Source: Rhodospirillales bacterium (lineage in GTDB: Bacteria > Pseudomonadota > Alphaproteobacteria > Rhodospirillales > Magnetospirillaceae). Taken from it: DNA of 49,211 nucleotides. The position numbers were made by a program, and so were the translations under genes. The stretch lies in the NCBI GenBank assembly GCA_015654615.1, contig JAATGN010000347.1, positions 1 through 49,211 on the forward strand, written 5' to 3'. Positions 1-9,288 of the stretch are shown in pieces (the first letter of the stretch is position 1; every line of letters starts with the position of its first letter). The notes under the pieces were generated by a model that did no database searches, was not told the origin of the DNA, and saw only the letters and a program-made list of their open reading frames with translations.

Positions 1-410
1 ATGGCGAGATCACCCAAGGTCGGATAGGCGAGATCCAACAGCCGCTTTGTCCTCGTTATGGTCGCGTCGGCGCGGGCCTCCTTTCCCAGCCGGGCCACAA
101 ACTCACCGGCGATGGCGCGGAAGGTCCTGTCCACGCCCCCCGCCTTCCGCTCTTTCTTGTCTTGAGAAGGATCGACGCCCGCTTTCAGCAATCGCTTCGC
201 GTCATCCCGGGCCTGCCGGGCGTCGGCCAGCGACACCGTCGGATAAGCACCCAGCGCCAGAAGCTTTTGTTTGCCGTCGAACCGAAAGGCGAGGCGCCAC
301 AGACGACCACCCGTCGGCTGCACCCAAAGCTGCAGGCCGCCGCCATCGGAAAGCTTCTGGAGCTTGGTGCCCGGCCGGGCCGCCTTGCACTTCATATCGC
401 TGAGCATCAT
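1..410 (-). CDS. Tyrosine recombinase/integrase (P4 type), N-terminal part, cut by window edge
   Basis: The minus strand is open from ATG at 410 (a second ATG is at 407) to the window edge, giving about 136 residues without a stop. The reading begins MLSDMKCKAARPGTKLQKL and continues with GGGLQLWV, a WRL-FRFDGKQ stretch and LGAYPTVSLADAR. This is the classic arm-type DNA-binding domain (DUF4102) of P4-like integrases. The segment after residue 95 begins the core-binding (SAM-like) domain. The catalytic domain with the R-H-R-Y residues would lie left of the window, so activity cannot be judged. The gene starts about 225 bp from the 3' end of tRNA-Asn and is transcribed away from it, as in islands integrated into tRNA genes. 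Family confidence is high; whether the gene is intact is unknown. Confidence 0.85.
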   Translation of the reverse strand, partial: MMLSDMKCKAARPGTKLQKLSDGGGLQLWVQPTGGRLWRLAFRFDGKQKLLALGAYPTVSLADARQARDDAKRLLKAGVDPSQDKKERKAGGVDRTFRAIAGEFVARLGKEARADATITRTKRLLDLAYPTLGDLA

Positions 411-555
411 CGTCTTTACCCATCGTTGGGTTGACGGATACCAACATCATACCAACAGGCAGGCCGAGATACCATCAGAAGTACCAACAAATCCGGTCGC
501 CGGACCAAGTGCGACCATATGCACCGACTTGCGCTCCAGTGCGATCAATGAGCGG

Positions 556-580
556 AAAATCGTTGTTTATCAGCGATTTT
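556..580. other. AT-rich hairpin between integrase and tRNA-Asn
   Basis: A 10-bp stem (556-565 with 571-580, one G-U pair in the RNA) closes a 5-nt loop and is followed on the plus strand by a T run. It lies between the integrase start and the tRNA-Asn terminator. It could be a weak terminator or part of the recombination site region. The sequence alone does not decide. Confidence 0.3.
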
Positions 581-596
581 TTCCGACACCAGCAAC

Positions 597-630
597 GAAA
601 AACCCCCGGAGCCTTTCGGCTCCGGGGGTT
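597..630 (-). terminator. Rho-independent terminator of tRNA-Asn
   Basis: A perfect 13-bp inverted repeat (601-613 with 618-630, 4-nt loop) lies just past the tRNA-Asn 3' end. On the minus strand it is followed by a run of five T residues, the standard form of an intrinsic terminator. Confidence 0.85.
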
Positions 631-635
631 TAATC

Positions 636-710
636 TGGCTCCCAGGGAGGGATTCGAACCCCCGACCAAGCGGTTAACAGCCGCTTGCTCTACCACTGAG
701 CTACCTGGGA
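636..710 (-). tRNA. tRNA-Asn (GTT)
   Basis: The minus strand reads as a full 75-nt cloverleaf with a 7-bp acceptor stem (TCCCAGG with CCTGGGA), an anticodon loop CTGTTAA giving anticodon GTT, the T-loop GGTTCGAATCC and an encoded CCA end. Its 3' end faces the integrase gene. This is the usual place for an attachment site, so the tRNA probably serves as attB for the element on the left. Confidence 0.97.
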
Positions 711-800
711 ATAATGACCCGCCGCGCTGGCCGGCCACCTGATTCCTTTGTTTTCCACGACCGGGCGGCGTGCCTTTCGCATCGAACCGGCAGGGCCCGC

Positions 801-830
801 CTTATAACAAGGTCGGAAAGCTCGGTGCAA
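801..830 (-). promoter_or_regulatory. Candidate sigma70 promoter for tRNA-Asn
   Basis: On the minus strand TTGCAC (825-830) is followed after 18 bp by TATAAG (801-806). It lies between the two tRNA genes and points at tRNA-Asn, whose 5' end is about 90 nt downstream. The match is good, but the leader would be rather long. Confidence 0.45.
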
Positions 831-878
831 ACCCTTTTTTCAGGATCCTGCAACAACCTTCCCGCAATCGGCGGGGTT

Positions 879-952
879 TGGAGGCCGAGGCCGGAATCGA
901 ACCGACGTACAAGGATTTGCAGTCCTCTGCATAGCCACTCTGCCACCCGGCC
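879..952 (-). tRNA. tRNA-Cys (GCA)
   Basis: The minus strand folds into a 74-nt cloverleaf with acceptor stem GGCCGGG with CTCGGCC (one G-U pair), anticodon loop CTGCAAA giving anticodon GCA, the T-loop GGTTCGATTCC and an encoded CCA. It lies upstream of tRNA-Asn on the same strand. Confidence 0.97.
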
Positions 953-1003
953 CCTGCCCGGAGCGAAAGCGCCAGGGCGCCGCCATCCGGTCGTGAGGGG
1001 GCG

Positions 1004-1032
1004 TTTATAGACATTCCCTCAAGTCCGGTCAA
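1004..1032 (-). promoter_or_regulatory. Strong sigma70-like promoter for tRNA-Cys
   Basis: On the minus strand TTGACC (1027-1032) is followed after exactly 17 bp by TATAAA (1004-1009). The expected start lies about 45 nt before the mature tRNA-Cys 5' end. Spacing and both hexamers are near consensus. Confidence 0.7.
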
Positions 1033-1163
1033 GGGGGCTGGGAAGACTTGGGCAGAGCGGGATTGTCTTCGTCCGACTCGGCCGGTATAACTCGCCAGGG
1101 CGCAAGGGTTGCACGCGACTCCGGCGCTTTGACGGGGCAGGCTGAAATCGGGAGTGATCGATC

Positions 1164-1817
1164 GTGAATTACACTGCGGCTCGGCACAACATGGTTGAAA
1201 ATCAGATCCGGACCAATCGAATCACCAACAATGCCGTCGTCGCCGCTTTGGAGAGCGTCCCGCGCGAGGTTTTCGTGCCGAAGCAATTGCGCGGCGTGGC
1301 TTACCTCGATGAGGACATCGATCTGGGCGGCGGCCGTTATCTGCTGGAACCCCTGGTTTTTGCCGGATTTTTGCAAGCGGCCGACATCAAGCCGGGCGAC
1401 GTCGTCTTGGACGTCGGTTGCGCCACCGGTTATTCCGCGGCCGTCCTGGCCCGCCTGGCCAGCACCGTCGTCGCCCTGGAAAGCGATAGCGAACTGGCGG
1501 TGCGCGCCGGGGCCCTGCTGGCCGGGCTCGCCGTCGACAATGTGGCGGTGGTGAGCGGTCCCCTGGTCGAAGGCGACGCGACGCACGGCCCCTATCAGGT
1601 GATCGTCGTCGAAGGCGCGATCCCCCAGGTTCCCGACAAGCTGCTGCACCAATTGGCCGATGGCGGCCGCTTGATCGCCGTCGTCACCGCCGAATCGGGA
1701 ATGGGCCGGGCGACCCTGGTCTCGCGGATCGGCGAGGTCTTTTCCACCCGGGTGGTCTTCGATGCGTCCATTCATGCCTTGCCGGAGTTCCACCGCAGAC
1801 CCAGTTTTGTCTTTTGA
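1164..1817 (+). CDS. pcm: Protein-L-isoaspartate O-methyltransferase family protein
   Basis: The 217-residue protein has the N-terminal ARHNMVENQIRTN stretch and the VPREVFVP motif of the PCMT family, then a Rossmann SAM-binding loop VVLDVGCATGYSA (residues 80-92). PCMT enzymes methylate isoaspartyl residues in damaged proteins. The usual glycine-rich loop of the Escherichia enzyme is EIGTGSGY; here it is DVGCATGY, a variant I associate with a distinct alphaproteobacterial branch found next to tolC, so true isoaspartyl repair activity is not certain. It lies 285 bp before tolC on the same strand. The ATG at 1164 is preceded by a purine-rich GGGAGTGATCG, which supports this start. Confidence 0.85.
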   Translation: MNYTAARHNMVENQIRTNRITNNAVVAALESVPREVFVPKQLRGVAYLDEDIDLGGGRYLLEPLVFAGFLQAADIKPGDVVLDVGCATGYSAAVLARLASTVVALESDSELAVRAGALLAGLAVDNVAVVSGPLVEGDATHGPYQVIVVEGAIPQVPDKLLHQLADGGRLIAVVTAESGMGRATLVSRIGEVFSTRVVFDASIHALPEFHRRPSFVF

Positions 1818-2010
1818 TCCGCGTATGAAAAGCGAAGAGAGCACCGGCGCGACGATTGTGGGAACACCGCAAGGCGATCCTTCGGATGATGATAATTGCT
1901 CCGGCTACAGTCTCCATCAATGGGCGAAATGAAACACGCGATGCTTCGGATTGTCATGGTTTTCCATCAAAAGAACCAGGTTCTATCTTAGAAAAACACG
2001 CAAAGTGCTT

Positions 2011-2044
2011 GATATTTCTACGTCCGTAGATATCGTGTCCGTAG
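2011..2044. promoter_or_regulatory. Inverted and direct repeats upstream of tolC, possible operator
   Basis: The 285-bp gap before tolC holds an inverted repeat, TCTACG (2017-2022) facing CGTAGA (2025-2030), extended by GATA and TATC at the ends. It also holds a direct repeat GTCCGTAG (2022-2029 and 2037-2044) spaced 15 bp start to start. The layout fits a dimeric regulator site for the efflux gene, but no known regulator's motif is recognised. Confidence 0.35.
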
Positions 2045-2102
2045 CGTTGTGTGGGGTGCGACTACGGTTTGTCAGGGGTTGTCCCGCTCATTTAGGTGAT
2101 CG

Positions 2103-3521
2103 ATGCAGAAGAACACATGCCTGACCATCGGAATGATCCTCGCGGGCTGCGGCTTTTCCGGCGCGGCTGCCGCGGAGACATTGCAGGACGCTTTGGCCAC
2201 GGCCTATACGACCAACCCGACGCTCGAGGCGCAACGGGCCCATTTGCGCGCCACCGACGAACAGGTGCCCCAGGCGCTGTCCAATTGGCGTCCGACCATC
2301 ACGCTGACCGGCGACGTGTCGCGGACCAGTACCTATGCGAAGTCTCCGACGTCCGCTTTCGATCCATTCACCTTTACGAATTCCGATGTCCTGGCCAGCC
2401 AGAACACGCGCGCCACCGGCAAGGATATCGGCCTGACCGTGACCCAGCCGCTTTTTCGCGGCGGCCGGACCGTCGCCCAGACGCGGCAGGCGGAGGCCCT
2501 GGTCGCCGCGGACCGCGCGGCGTTGGCATCGACCGAACAGACGGTGCTGCTGAACGTCGTTAACGCCTATTTGAACGTGGTGCTCTACCAGGCCGTTCTG
2601 GATCTCAGCATCAACAACGAGCAGGTGCTGCAACGTCAGCTCGATGCGACCAACGACCGCTTCCGCGTCGGCGAAGTGACCCGCACCGACGTCGCACAAG
2701 CCGAATCGCGCCTGTCGGCGGCGCATGCCGACCGGACGCAGGCCTTGGGGAATCTGCGGGCCGCGCAGGCCAATTACGTCAATACGGTCGGCCATCCGCC
2801 GGAAAATCTGGCGGCGCCGGGAGCGGTGCCCGGTCTGCCGACATCGGTCGATCAGGCGCGCGATCTGGCCCTGGCCCAGAACCCCAGCGTGGCGAATGCC
2901 AAATATACCTATGACGCGGCCGAGCATGGGGTCGATCTGGTGGCCGGCGAATTGCTGCCGACGGTCAGCCTCAATGGCCAGGTCCTGCGCAATTACGATT
3001 TCGAGGGCCCGCAAACCTATGAACGGATTTATCAGGCGGGAGTCAATGTGACCGTGCCGCTTTACCAGCAGGGGCAGGAATATGCCCGCCTGCGGGCGCA
3101 GAAACATACGGCGGGGCAGTCGCGCATCGATGTGGATGTCGCCACCCGCGACACCATCGAATCGGTCACCCGGTCCTGGGAGGCCCTGATGACGGCGCGG
3201 GCCCGCATCACCTCCTATTCCGATCAGATCACGGCGGCGCGGGTCGCCCTCGAAGGCGTGCAGCGCGAATCGCAGGTGGGTTCCCGGACCGTGCTCGACG
3301 TCTTGAATGCCGAGCAGGAATTGCTGAACGCGCAGGTCAATTTGGTCCAAGCTCAACATGACGAGACCGTCGCCGCCTTCCAGTTGAAGAGCACGATCGG
3401 ACAGCTGACGGCGCAGGGATTGGCGCTGCCGGTCCAGGTATACGATCCCGTAGAACATTATGACGAGGTCCGCGGCCAGTGGATCGGCACGGGAGTGACG
3501 CCTGATTATGGCGCCAAGTGA
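2103..3521 (+). CDS. tolC: TolC family outer membrane efflux/type I secretion channel
   Basis: The 472-residue protein starts with a signal peptide (charged MQKN, a hydrophobic run, cleavage likely after GAAAAE) and continues as an outer membrane factor of the TolC family. Typical stretches are ETLQDALATAY-TNPTL at the mature N-terminus, DIGLTVTQPLFRGGRT, the repeat-like VGEVTRTDVAQAESRL and the second-half counterpart VGSRTVLDVLNAEQELLNAQ. These are the two pseudo-repeats of the alpha-barrel channel. TolC trimers form the outer membrane exit duct for RND and ABC efflux pumps and for type I secretion. An AGGTGA ribosome site lies 4 nt before the ATG. No inner membrane pump or adaptor gene is adjacent, so it probably serves several pumps encoded elsewhere. 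Confidence 0.93.
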   Translation: MQKNTCLTIGMILAGCGFSGAAAAETLQDALATAYTTNPTLEAQRAHLRATDEQVPQALSNWRPTITLTGDVSRTSTYAKSPTSAFDPFTFTNSDVLASQNTRATGKDIGLTVTQPLFRGGRTVAQTRQAEALVAADRAALASTEQTVLLNVVNAYLNVVLYQAVLDLSINNEQVLQRQLDATNDRFRVGEVTRTDVAQAESRLSAAHADRTQALGNLRAAQANYVNTVGHPPENLAAPGAVPGLPTSVDQARDLALAQNPSVANAKYTYDAAEHGVDLVAGELLPTVSLNGQVLRNYDFEGPQTYERIYQAGVNVTVPLYQQGQEYARLRAQKHTAGQSRIDVDVATRDTIESVTRSWEALMTARARITSYSDQITAARVALEGVQRESQVGSRTVLDVLNAEQELLNAQVNLVQAQHDETVAAFQLKSTIGQLTAQGLALPVQVYDPVEHYDEVRGQWIGTGVTPDYGAK

Positions 3522-3597
3522 ATTGCATGGGGTATCGGGAGGTGCGGGAGCGAGACCTGCCCTTCCGGATAAAGCCCCGTTAGGGAATGGTTGAGCC

Positions 3598-4266
3598 ATG
3601 AGCGACGACAAGGCGCAGCAAGAGCCATCGATGGAGGACATTCTGGCCTCCATTCGCCGGATTCTGTCGGAAGACGATGCAGAGGAGGCCGTGAAGGCGC
3701 CACCTCCGGCCGCACCGCCGAAGGCTGCCGCACCACCGCCGAAGCCGGACCCCGAGCCGGAACCCGAACCCGAGCCGGAACCCGATTTCGACATGGAGCC
3801 GGCCTTCGAGCCGGAGCCCGAACCGGAAGCCGGGCCCGAGCCGCTTTTCGAAGCCGAAGCCGATGACGACGTGCTGGAATTGACCGACGACATGGTGGCC
3901 GAGGAGGAGCCGGTTTTCGAAGAACCGGAACCCGAACCCGAACCGTCGCCGTTCCATTTCGAACCCGAGCCGGAGCCGGCGCCGCGCATGGCGTCGCCGC
4001 CCGAAGAAGAGGAAGAGGACGACGACAGCCTGCTGGCGCCTCCGGTTCAGGCGGCCTCGACGACGTCCTTCGCCGAACTGGCCCGCGCCGTGGCCCTGGA
4101 GCGCGGCCTCGGTCTCGGCAAGGGAGGATTGACGCTGGAGGACATCGTCCGCGAAATCCTGAAGACGCTCATCAAGGACTGGCTCGACCAGAATCTGCCT
4201 TATATGATCGAGCGGATCGTCAAAAAAGAAATCGAGAAAATGGTCAATCGAGCCGAAAAGCTCTAA
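3598..4266 (+). CDS. popZ: PopZ-like polar organizing protein (DUF2497)
   Basis: The 222-residue protein has the three-part build of PopZ. An N-terminal helix carries [16 protein letters not shown] (residues 11-26), the binding region for client proteins. A disordered middle of about 130 residues is made almost only of Pro, Glu, Asp and Ala (long Glu-Pro repeats). The C-terminal oligomerisation region has [19 protein letters not shown] followed by [17 protein letters not shown]. In Caulobacter PopZ forms a condensate at the cell pole that anchors the chromosome centromere through ParB. Location immediately before valS is also typical in alphaproteobacteria. The acidic middle is encoded by repeated GAGCCGGAACCC-like codons, which may make its length variable between strains. 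Confidence 0.88.
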   Translation: MSDDKAQQEPSMEDILASIRRILSEDDAEEAVKAPPPAAPPKAAAPPPKPDPEPEPEPEPEPDFDMEPAFEPEPEPEAGPEPLFEAEADDDVLELTDDMVAEEEPVFEEPEPEPEPSPFHFEPEPEPAPRMASPPEEEEEDDDSLLAPPVQAASTTSFAELARAVALERGLGLGKGGLTLEDIVREILKTLIKDWLDQNLPYMIERIVKKEIEKMVNRAEKL

Positions 4267-4277
4267 AACGACCGGCA

Positions 4278-4335
4278 GCCGGTTCCTCAAGGGCGCCCCG
4301 TTCGCTCGGGGAACCGGCCTTCATCTTTCCTCTTT
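4278..4335 (+). terminator. Terminator between popZ and valS
   Basis: A perfect 9-bp stem (GCCGGTTCC 4278-4286 with GGAACCGGC 4310-4318) encloses a smaller CCCCG/CGGGG hairpin and is followed by a pyrimidine tract with several T runs. It probably ends popZ transcription; whether valS has its own promoter inside this gap is unclear. Confidence 0.6.
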
Positions 4336-4360
4336 TATCCTGTCGGAGTGGCATCACACG

Positions 4361-7006
4361 ATGCTGGACAAAACCTATCGGCCTGGCGAGGTCGAGCCTA
4401 AGCATTATCAAGCCTGGGAAGCCGCCGGCGCTTTCGGCGCCCGTCCGGAAGCCGGCGGCCGGCCCTATACCATCATGATGCCGCCGCCCAATGTGACCGG
4501 CAGTCTGCACATGGGGCACGCGCTGACCTTCACCTTGCAGGACATCCTGACGCGCTATCATCGCATGCGGGGCCGCGACACCTTGTGGCAGCCGGGAACC
4601 GATCATGCGGGAATCGCCACCCAGATGGTGGTGGAGCGCCAGATGGCCGCCGAAAAGCTGACCCGCCACGATCTGGGCCGTGACAAGTTCATCGAGCGGG
4701 TCTGGACGTGGAAAGGCGAGTCCGGCGGCACCATCACCCGGCAGCTGCGCCGTCTGGGCGCCTCGCCCGACTGGTCGCGCGAACGCTTCACCATGGACGA
4801 GGGGTTGAGCCAGGCCGTCCGCAAGGTCTTCGTCGATCTCTACAAACAGGGCCTGATCTATCGCGACAAACGCCTGGTCAATTGGGATCCGAAACTGCAT
4901 ACCGCCATTTCCGACCTCGAGGTCGAGCCGCGCGAGGTGCAGGGCCACATGTGGCACCTGAAATATCCGGTCGAAGGCGAGCCCGGCCGTTTCATCACCG
5001 TGGCGACGACCCGTCCCGAAACCATGCTGGGCGATGCCGCCGTCGCGGTGCATCCCGAGGACGACCGCTACCGGGATCTGGTCGGAAAATTCGTTCGCCT
5101 GCCCATCGCCGATCGCCTGATCCCCATCATCGCCGACGAATATTCCGATCCGGAAAAGGGGACCGGTGCCGTCAAGATCACCCCGGCGCACGATTTCAAC
5201 GATTTCGAGGTCGGGCGGCGGCACGATCTGCCGCTGATCAATATTCTCGACCGCGACGCGCATATCAATGAAAACGCGCCCTCCGCCTATCGGGGCCTCG
5301 ACCGCTACGACGCCCGCAAGAGGGTGGTCGCCGAATTCGAATCGCTGGGGCTGCTCGACAAGATCGAGCCGCATGTCCTGCAGATGCCTTATGGCGACCG
5401 CTCCGGCGTGGTGATCGAGCCCTGGCTGACCGACCAGTGGTTCGTCGATGCCGCGACCTTGGCCAAGCCGGCGATCGAGGCCGTCGAATCGGGCCGGACC
5501 CGTTTCGTCCCGAAGCATTGGGAAAACACCTATTACGAATGGATGCGCAACATCCAGCCCTGGTGCATTTCGCGCCAGATCTGGTGGGGGCATCAGGTGC
5601 CGGCCTGGTATGGGCCGGACGGCCGCTATTTCGTCGAACTGAGCGAGGACGAGGCCCAGGCCGCGGCGACCGCCCATTACGGCCATCCGGTGGCCCTGAC
5701 CCGCGACGCCGACGTGCTGGACACCTGGTTCTCCTCGGGCCTGTGGCCGTTCTCCACCCTCGGCTGGCCGGAGCGGACGGCCGCTCTCGATCGCTATTAT
5801 CCGACCGACGTGCTGGTCACCGGGTTCGACATCATCTTTTTCTGGGTGGCCCGGATGATGATGTTGGGGCTCCATTTCATGGGCGACGTGCCCTTCCGCG
5901 AAATCTACATCCATGCCCTGGTCCGCGACGAAAAGGGCCAGAAGATGTCGAAATCCAAGGGCAACATCATCGATCCCCTGGTTCTGATCGACAAATACGG
6001 CTGCGACGCGCTGCGTTTCACGCTGGCCGCCCTGGCCGCGCAGGGCCGCGACATCAAATTGGCCGAAAGCCGGGTCGAGGGTTATCGCAACTTCGCCACC
6101 AAACTGTGGAATGCGGCGCGCTTCTGCCAGATGAACGACTGCAAGCCGGTGCCCGGCTTCGATCCGGCCGCGGCCCGGGAACAAGTCAACCGGTGGATCG
6201 CCGGGAAGCTGACCGATGCGGCCGGCCGCATCGCCCAGGCGATCGAGGGCTATCGCTTCAACGATGCCGCCAACGCCGCCTACCAGTTCGTCTGGAACAG
6301 CTTTTGCGATTGGTATCTGGAGTTCGCCAAACCGATCCTGCAGGGCGGGGACGGTCCCGCCAAGGTGGAAACCCGCGCCATGGCGGCATGGGTGCTGGAC
6401 CAGATCCTGCATCTGCTGCATCCCTTCATGCCCTTCATCACCGAGGAGCTTTGGCAACAATTGGCCGGGGATCGCGGCCACTTCCTGATGACGGCCGGGT
6501 GGCCGTCCCTGAGCTTCCAGGACGGCGGCGTCGAGGCCGAGCTCGATTGGCTGGTCAAGCTGATTTCCAGCATCCGGGCCGTCCGGGCCGAGATGAACGT
6601 GCCGCCGGGCGCCCGCGTGCCGCTGCTGGTCAAGGGCGCCGGCGAGGAGAGCAAAAGACGGCTGGCCACGCATCGCGACAGCATTCTGACGCTGGCCCGT
6701 GCCGCCTCGCTGGACATCGTCGCGGACGCGACGAGCCAAGGCGCGGTCCAGGTGGTCGTCGACGAGGCGACGATTCTTCTGCCGTTGGCCGACGTGATCG
6801 ATCTGGCCCAGGAAAAAACCAGACTGGCCAAAGAGATCGCCAAGCTTTCCGGCGATATCGAGAAAGTCGAAAGGAAGCTCGGCAATCCCGAATTCATCGC
6901 CAAGGCGCCCGGCGAAGTGGTGGCGGAGCAGCGCGGCCGCCTGGAAGAATGGGTCGCCGCGCGAGCAAAGTTGACGGAGGCGCTGGAACGCTTTTCTTCG
7001 GCCTGA
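4361..7006 (+). CDS. valS: Valine--tRNA ligase
   Basis: The 881-residue class I aminoacyl-tRNA synthetase carries the ValRS signatures. The HIGH-type motif is HMGH at residues 50-53 inside [15 protein letters not shown]. The editing domain includes [19 protein letters not shown]. The zinc-free catalytic half has [16 protein letters not shown], and the KMSKS loop is at residues 528-532. A C-terminal anticodon-binding domain follows, then a coiled-coil tail (about residues 810-881, rich in Lys, Glu and Leu) typical of ValRS. It charges tRNA-Val in the cytoplasm and hydrolyses mischarged threonine. Length is near the family norm and nothing looks broken. Confidence 0.98.
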   Translation: MLDKTYRPGEVEPKHYQAWEAAGAFGARPEAGGRPYTIMMPPPNVTGSLHMGHALTFTLQDILTRYHRMRGRDTLWQPGTDHAGIATQMVVERQMAAEKLTRHDLGRDKFIERVWTWKGESGGTITRQLRRLGASPDWSRERFTMDEGLSQAVRKVFVDLYKQGLIYRDKRLVNWDPKLHTAISDLEVEPREVQGHMWHLKYPVEGEPGRFITVATTRPETMLGDAAVAVHPEDDRYRDLVGKFVRLPIADRLIPIIADEYSDPEKGTGAVKITPAHDFNDFEVGRRHDLPLINILDRDAHINENAPSAYRGLDRYDARKRVVAEFESLGLLDKIEPHVLQMPYGDRSGVVIEPWLTDQWFVDAATLAKPAIEAVESGRTRFVPKHWENTYYEWMRNIQPWCISRQIWWGHQVPAWYGPDGRYFVELSEDEAQAAATAHYGHPVALTRDADVLDTWFSSGLWPFSTLGWPERTAALDRYYPTDVLVTGFDIIFFWVARMMMLGLHFMGDVPFREIYIHALVRDEKGQKMSKSKGNIIDPLVLIDKYGCDALRFTLAALAAQGRDIKLAESRVEGYRNFATKLWNAARFCQMNDCKPVPGFDPAAAREQVNRWIAGKLTDAAGRIAQAIEGYRFNDAANAAYQFVWNSFCDWYLEFAKPILQGGDGPAKVETRAMAAWVLDQILHLLHPFMPFITEELWQQLAGDRGHFLMTAGWPSLSFQDGGVEAELDWLVKLISSIRAVRAEMNVPPGARVPLLVKGAGEESKRRLATHRDSILTLARAASLDIVADATSQGAVQVVVDEATILLPLADVIDLAQEKTRLAKEIAKLSGDIEKVERKLGNPEFIAKAPGEVVAEQRGRLEEWVAARAKLTEALERFSSA

Positions 7007-7163
7007 TGCAAAAAATCGGATAAGGATCCGTCTGTTCGGCGAAGGTTATCGATCGCTCAACGACAAGTATCGGCCGGCGGTCGATTATTTTTATATCCGA
7101 ACAAGACATAATGAGGGCGTCCTTGCCGCGATCGGGCATTTGCCCGAGGGGCCCGGTATTTTT

Positions 7164-7196
7164 TTGACATGCTCTTTGCCCGTATTGCGATAAAAT
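7164..7196 (+). promoter_or_regulatory. Weak candidate promoter before the GGDEF gene
   Basis: The 244-bp gap after valS is AT-richer than its flanks. It contains a perfect TTGACA (7164-7169), followed by an AT-rich stretch ending at 7196 in which GATAAA or TAAAAT could serve as a -10, but the spacers (19 and 21 bp) are longer than ideal. Only the -35 element is convincing. Confidence 0.3.
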
Positions 7197-7250
7197 ATCG
7201 ACAGCGGGCCATCGTCAGGGTGATTCCGACCCGCTCCCTAGGGGCTGGCA

Positions 7251-8942
7251 ATGAACCGAGCTGGCGAAAGACGCGAGGACTCGGCCATCCGAGTTCTCGT
7301 GGTGGAGGACAATCCCGGCGACGCTCGGTTCGTATCCCTGCTGCTGGCGGAAGATTCCGATACCCCATTTCATGTGACGGAAGTCGCCACCCTGGCCCAG
7401 GCCGTCGCCTTGTCGCCGACGGGTCTCTTCGACGTGGTGCTGACCGATCTCGGACTGCCCGACAGCGACGGCGCCGAGACCGTCGAGGCCATTCTGGCCG
7501 CCTGGCCGCGGACGCCGGTCGTCGTGCTGACCGGGCTGGCCGATCGGCGAATCGGCACCATGGCCGTGCAGCGCGGCTGCCAGGATTATCTGGTCAAGGG
7601 GTTCGCCGATGCGGCGCTGCTGCAGCGGACCCTTCGTTATGCCATCGAGCGCAGCGCCGCGGCGCGGGCGTTGCGGGAAAGCGAGGAACGCTTTCGGACC
7701 TTGGTCGACCTGTCTCCCGACGCCATCCTGTTGTGCAATGCCGGCGAGGTGCTGTTCGCCAACGCCCGGGCGATGTCCACCTTCCGGGCGGCGCGGCGGG
7801 AGGATCTGCTGGGGATCGATCCCGCCCGGCTGTTCGGCCCGAGCGGCCGGCGACGCCTGTCGGCGGCTCTCAAGGCGCAAAAGAGGAAGGAAGCGGCCCT
7901 CGAACCGCAGCGCATCGAAGGCCGGATGCTCCGCCTCGACGGCTCGAGTTTCGACGGAGAGGTCAGCCTGGCGACGATCAGTCATCGGGAACGCCTCGCC
8001 GCCGAGGTGATCATCCGCGACGTCACCGAGCGCAAAGTGGCGGATCGGCATCATCATCTGGCCTCGATCGTCTTCGAAACCACCGACGAGGCGATGATGG
8101 TGACCGATGGGGCGAACCGCATCATTGCCGTCAATCCCGCCTTCGAACGGGTGACGGGTTACGCCGCGCCGGACGTCATGGGACACAATCCGCGGCTTCT
8201 TGCCTCGGGGCGGCACGACCGGACCTTTTACGAGACGATGTGGAGCATCCTGGGGCGGACCGGCCACTGGCATGGCGAAGTCTGGAACCGCCGGAAGAAC
8301 GGCGAGGTCTATGTGCAAAGGCTGACCTTGTCGCTGATCCGCGAGGCCGATGGCAAGGTCGCCAATTACGTGGGCATTTTCAGCGATATAACGGATGAGA
8401 AGCAGGAAGCCGAGCGCATCCGCTACCGGGCCAGCTACGATGCCCTGACCGGGTTGCCCAACCGGTCCCTGCTGCATGACCGCCTGTTGCAGGCCCTGGC
8501 CAAGGCGGCGCGGGAGCAGGGGCGACTGGGCGTCCTGTTCCTCGATTTGGACGGCTTCAAGCCGGTCAACGATCGGTTCGGCCATCTGGCCGGCGATCAT
8601 CTGCTGGTCGCCTTGTCGGAACGGCTGCAAGGCTGCGTCCGCGAAAGCGATACGGTCGCCCGCTTGGGCGGCGACGAATTCGTCATCGTTTTGCCCGACA
8701 TGGCCTCGCCGGCCGACGCCCGACTGGTGGCGGCGAAAATCCTGAGCGCCCTGGCCGTCCCCTTCGTCCTGGAGTCGAACGTCGGATCGGTGCGGATCGC
8801 CGCCAGCATCGGCATCGCCCTTTATCCGACGCACGGCCTGACGGCCGAAGAACTGGTCTGCGCCGCCGACCGGGCCATGTATGCGGCAAAACAGGCGGGA
8901 AAAGGCTGCTTTCTGTTCGTCGATGAGGCAAACCGTTCATGA
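7251..8942 (+). CDS. Response regulator with two PAS domains and a GGDEF diguanylate cyclase domain
   Basis: The 563-residue protein reads as four domains. Residues 12-130 are a receiver domain with acidic VVEDNPGD, phosphoacceptor Asp66 in TDLGLPDSDG, and the conserved Lys116. Residues about 140-265 and 270-390 are two PAS domains; the second has the strong VNPAFERVTGYAAPDVMGHNPR motif and ends in the PAC-like NYVGIFSDITDEK. Residues 395-560 are a GGDEF domain with an intact GGDEF (473-477) and an RESD inhibitory site five residues before it, so it should make cyclic di-GMP and be product-inhibited. No EAL domain is present. A partner histidine kinase is not encoded nearby. Its last codons are duplicated just downstream. 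A PilZ receptor is encoded at 43589-43945, but a direct link is speculation. Confidence 0.93.
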   Translation: MNRAGERREDSAIRVLVVEDNPGDARFVSLLLAEDSDTPFHVTEVATLAQAVALSPTGLFDVVLTDLGLPDSDGAETVEAILAAWPRTPVVVLTGLADRRIGTMAVQRGCQDYLVKGFADAALLQRTLRYAIERSAAARALRESEERFRTLVDLSPDAILLCNAGEVLFANARAMSTFRAARREDLLGIDPARLFGPSGRRRLSAALKAQKRKEAALEPQRIEGRMLRLDGSSFDGEVSLATISHRERLAAEVIIRDVTERKVADRHHHLASIVFETTDEAMMVTDGANRIIAVNPAFERVTGYAAPDVMGHNPRLLASGRHDRTFYETMWSILGRTGHWHGEVWNRRKNGEVYVQRLTLSLIREADGKVANYVGIFSDITDEKQEAERIRYRASYDALTGLPNRSLLHDRLLQALAKAAREQGRLGVLFLDLDGFKPVNDRFGHLAGDHLLVALSERLQGCVRESDTVARLGGDEFVIVLPDMASPADARLVAAKILSALAVPFVLESNVGSVRIAASIGIALYPTHGLTAEELVCAADRAMYAAKQAGKGCFLFVDEANRS

Positions 8943-9007
8943 CGGGACAGTCTCGATAAGCGACGCCATGACGCGTTCCGCACCGATCCACCCTGAAGGA
9001 AAAGGAA

Positions 9008-9088
9008 AAGTGGCACCGGCGTCCCCGCCGGTGTCCGCCGCTTGCGCGGCGGAGTCTTTATCCACCGGCAGAGACGCCGGTGCCGCTT
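9008..9088. repeat. Nested palindromic hairpin, copy 1
   Basis: Three stems lie one inside another. An outer 16-bp stem (9008-9023 with 9073-9088, one mismatch) encloses a middle 7-bp stem GCCGGTG/CACCGGC (9027-9033 with 9063-9069), which encloses an inner perfect 8-bp stem TCCGCCGC/GCGGCGGA with loop TTGC. It lies after the cyclase stop and may act as a transcript end structure. Its size and build also fit a dispersed intergenic repeat. Confidence 0.85.
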
Positions 9089-9206
9089 TACAGGCCGGCA
9101 AGGGCTGCTTTCTGTTCGTCGATGAGGCAAGCCGTCCGTAACGGGACAGCCTCGCTAAGCGACGCCATGACGCGTTCCGCACCGGTCCGTCCTGAAGGAA
9201 AAGGAA

Positions 9207-9288
9207 AAGTGGCACCGGCGTCCCCGCCGGTGTCCGCCGCTTGCGCGGCGGAGTCTTTAATCCACCGGCGAAGACGCCGGTGCCACTT
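9207..9288. repeat. Nested palindromic hairpin, copy 2
   Basis: This has the same three-level structure as copy 1, but here the outer 16-bp stem (9207-9222 with 9273-9288) is perfect. On the plus strand the last stem bases run into TTTT, so it could stop transcription in front of the convergent gene ending at 9362. Confidence 0.85.

Noticed and set aside
2088-3989. 633-residue minus-strand ORF antisense to tolC and popZ
   Set aside because: It is the mirror of two well-supported plus-strand genes; its Gly/Ser-rich start is the reverse reading of the Pro/Glu repeats of PopZ.
4244-6739. 831-residue minus-strand ORF over valS
   Set aside because: It is a GC-rich antisense shadow; valS is certain and the antisense protein has no recognisable motif.
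9090-9141. Second cyclase C-terminus as a separate small gene
   Set aside because: Only the last codons are present, as part of the tandem duplication; it has no start codon or ribosome site.
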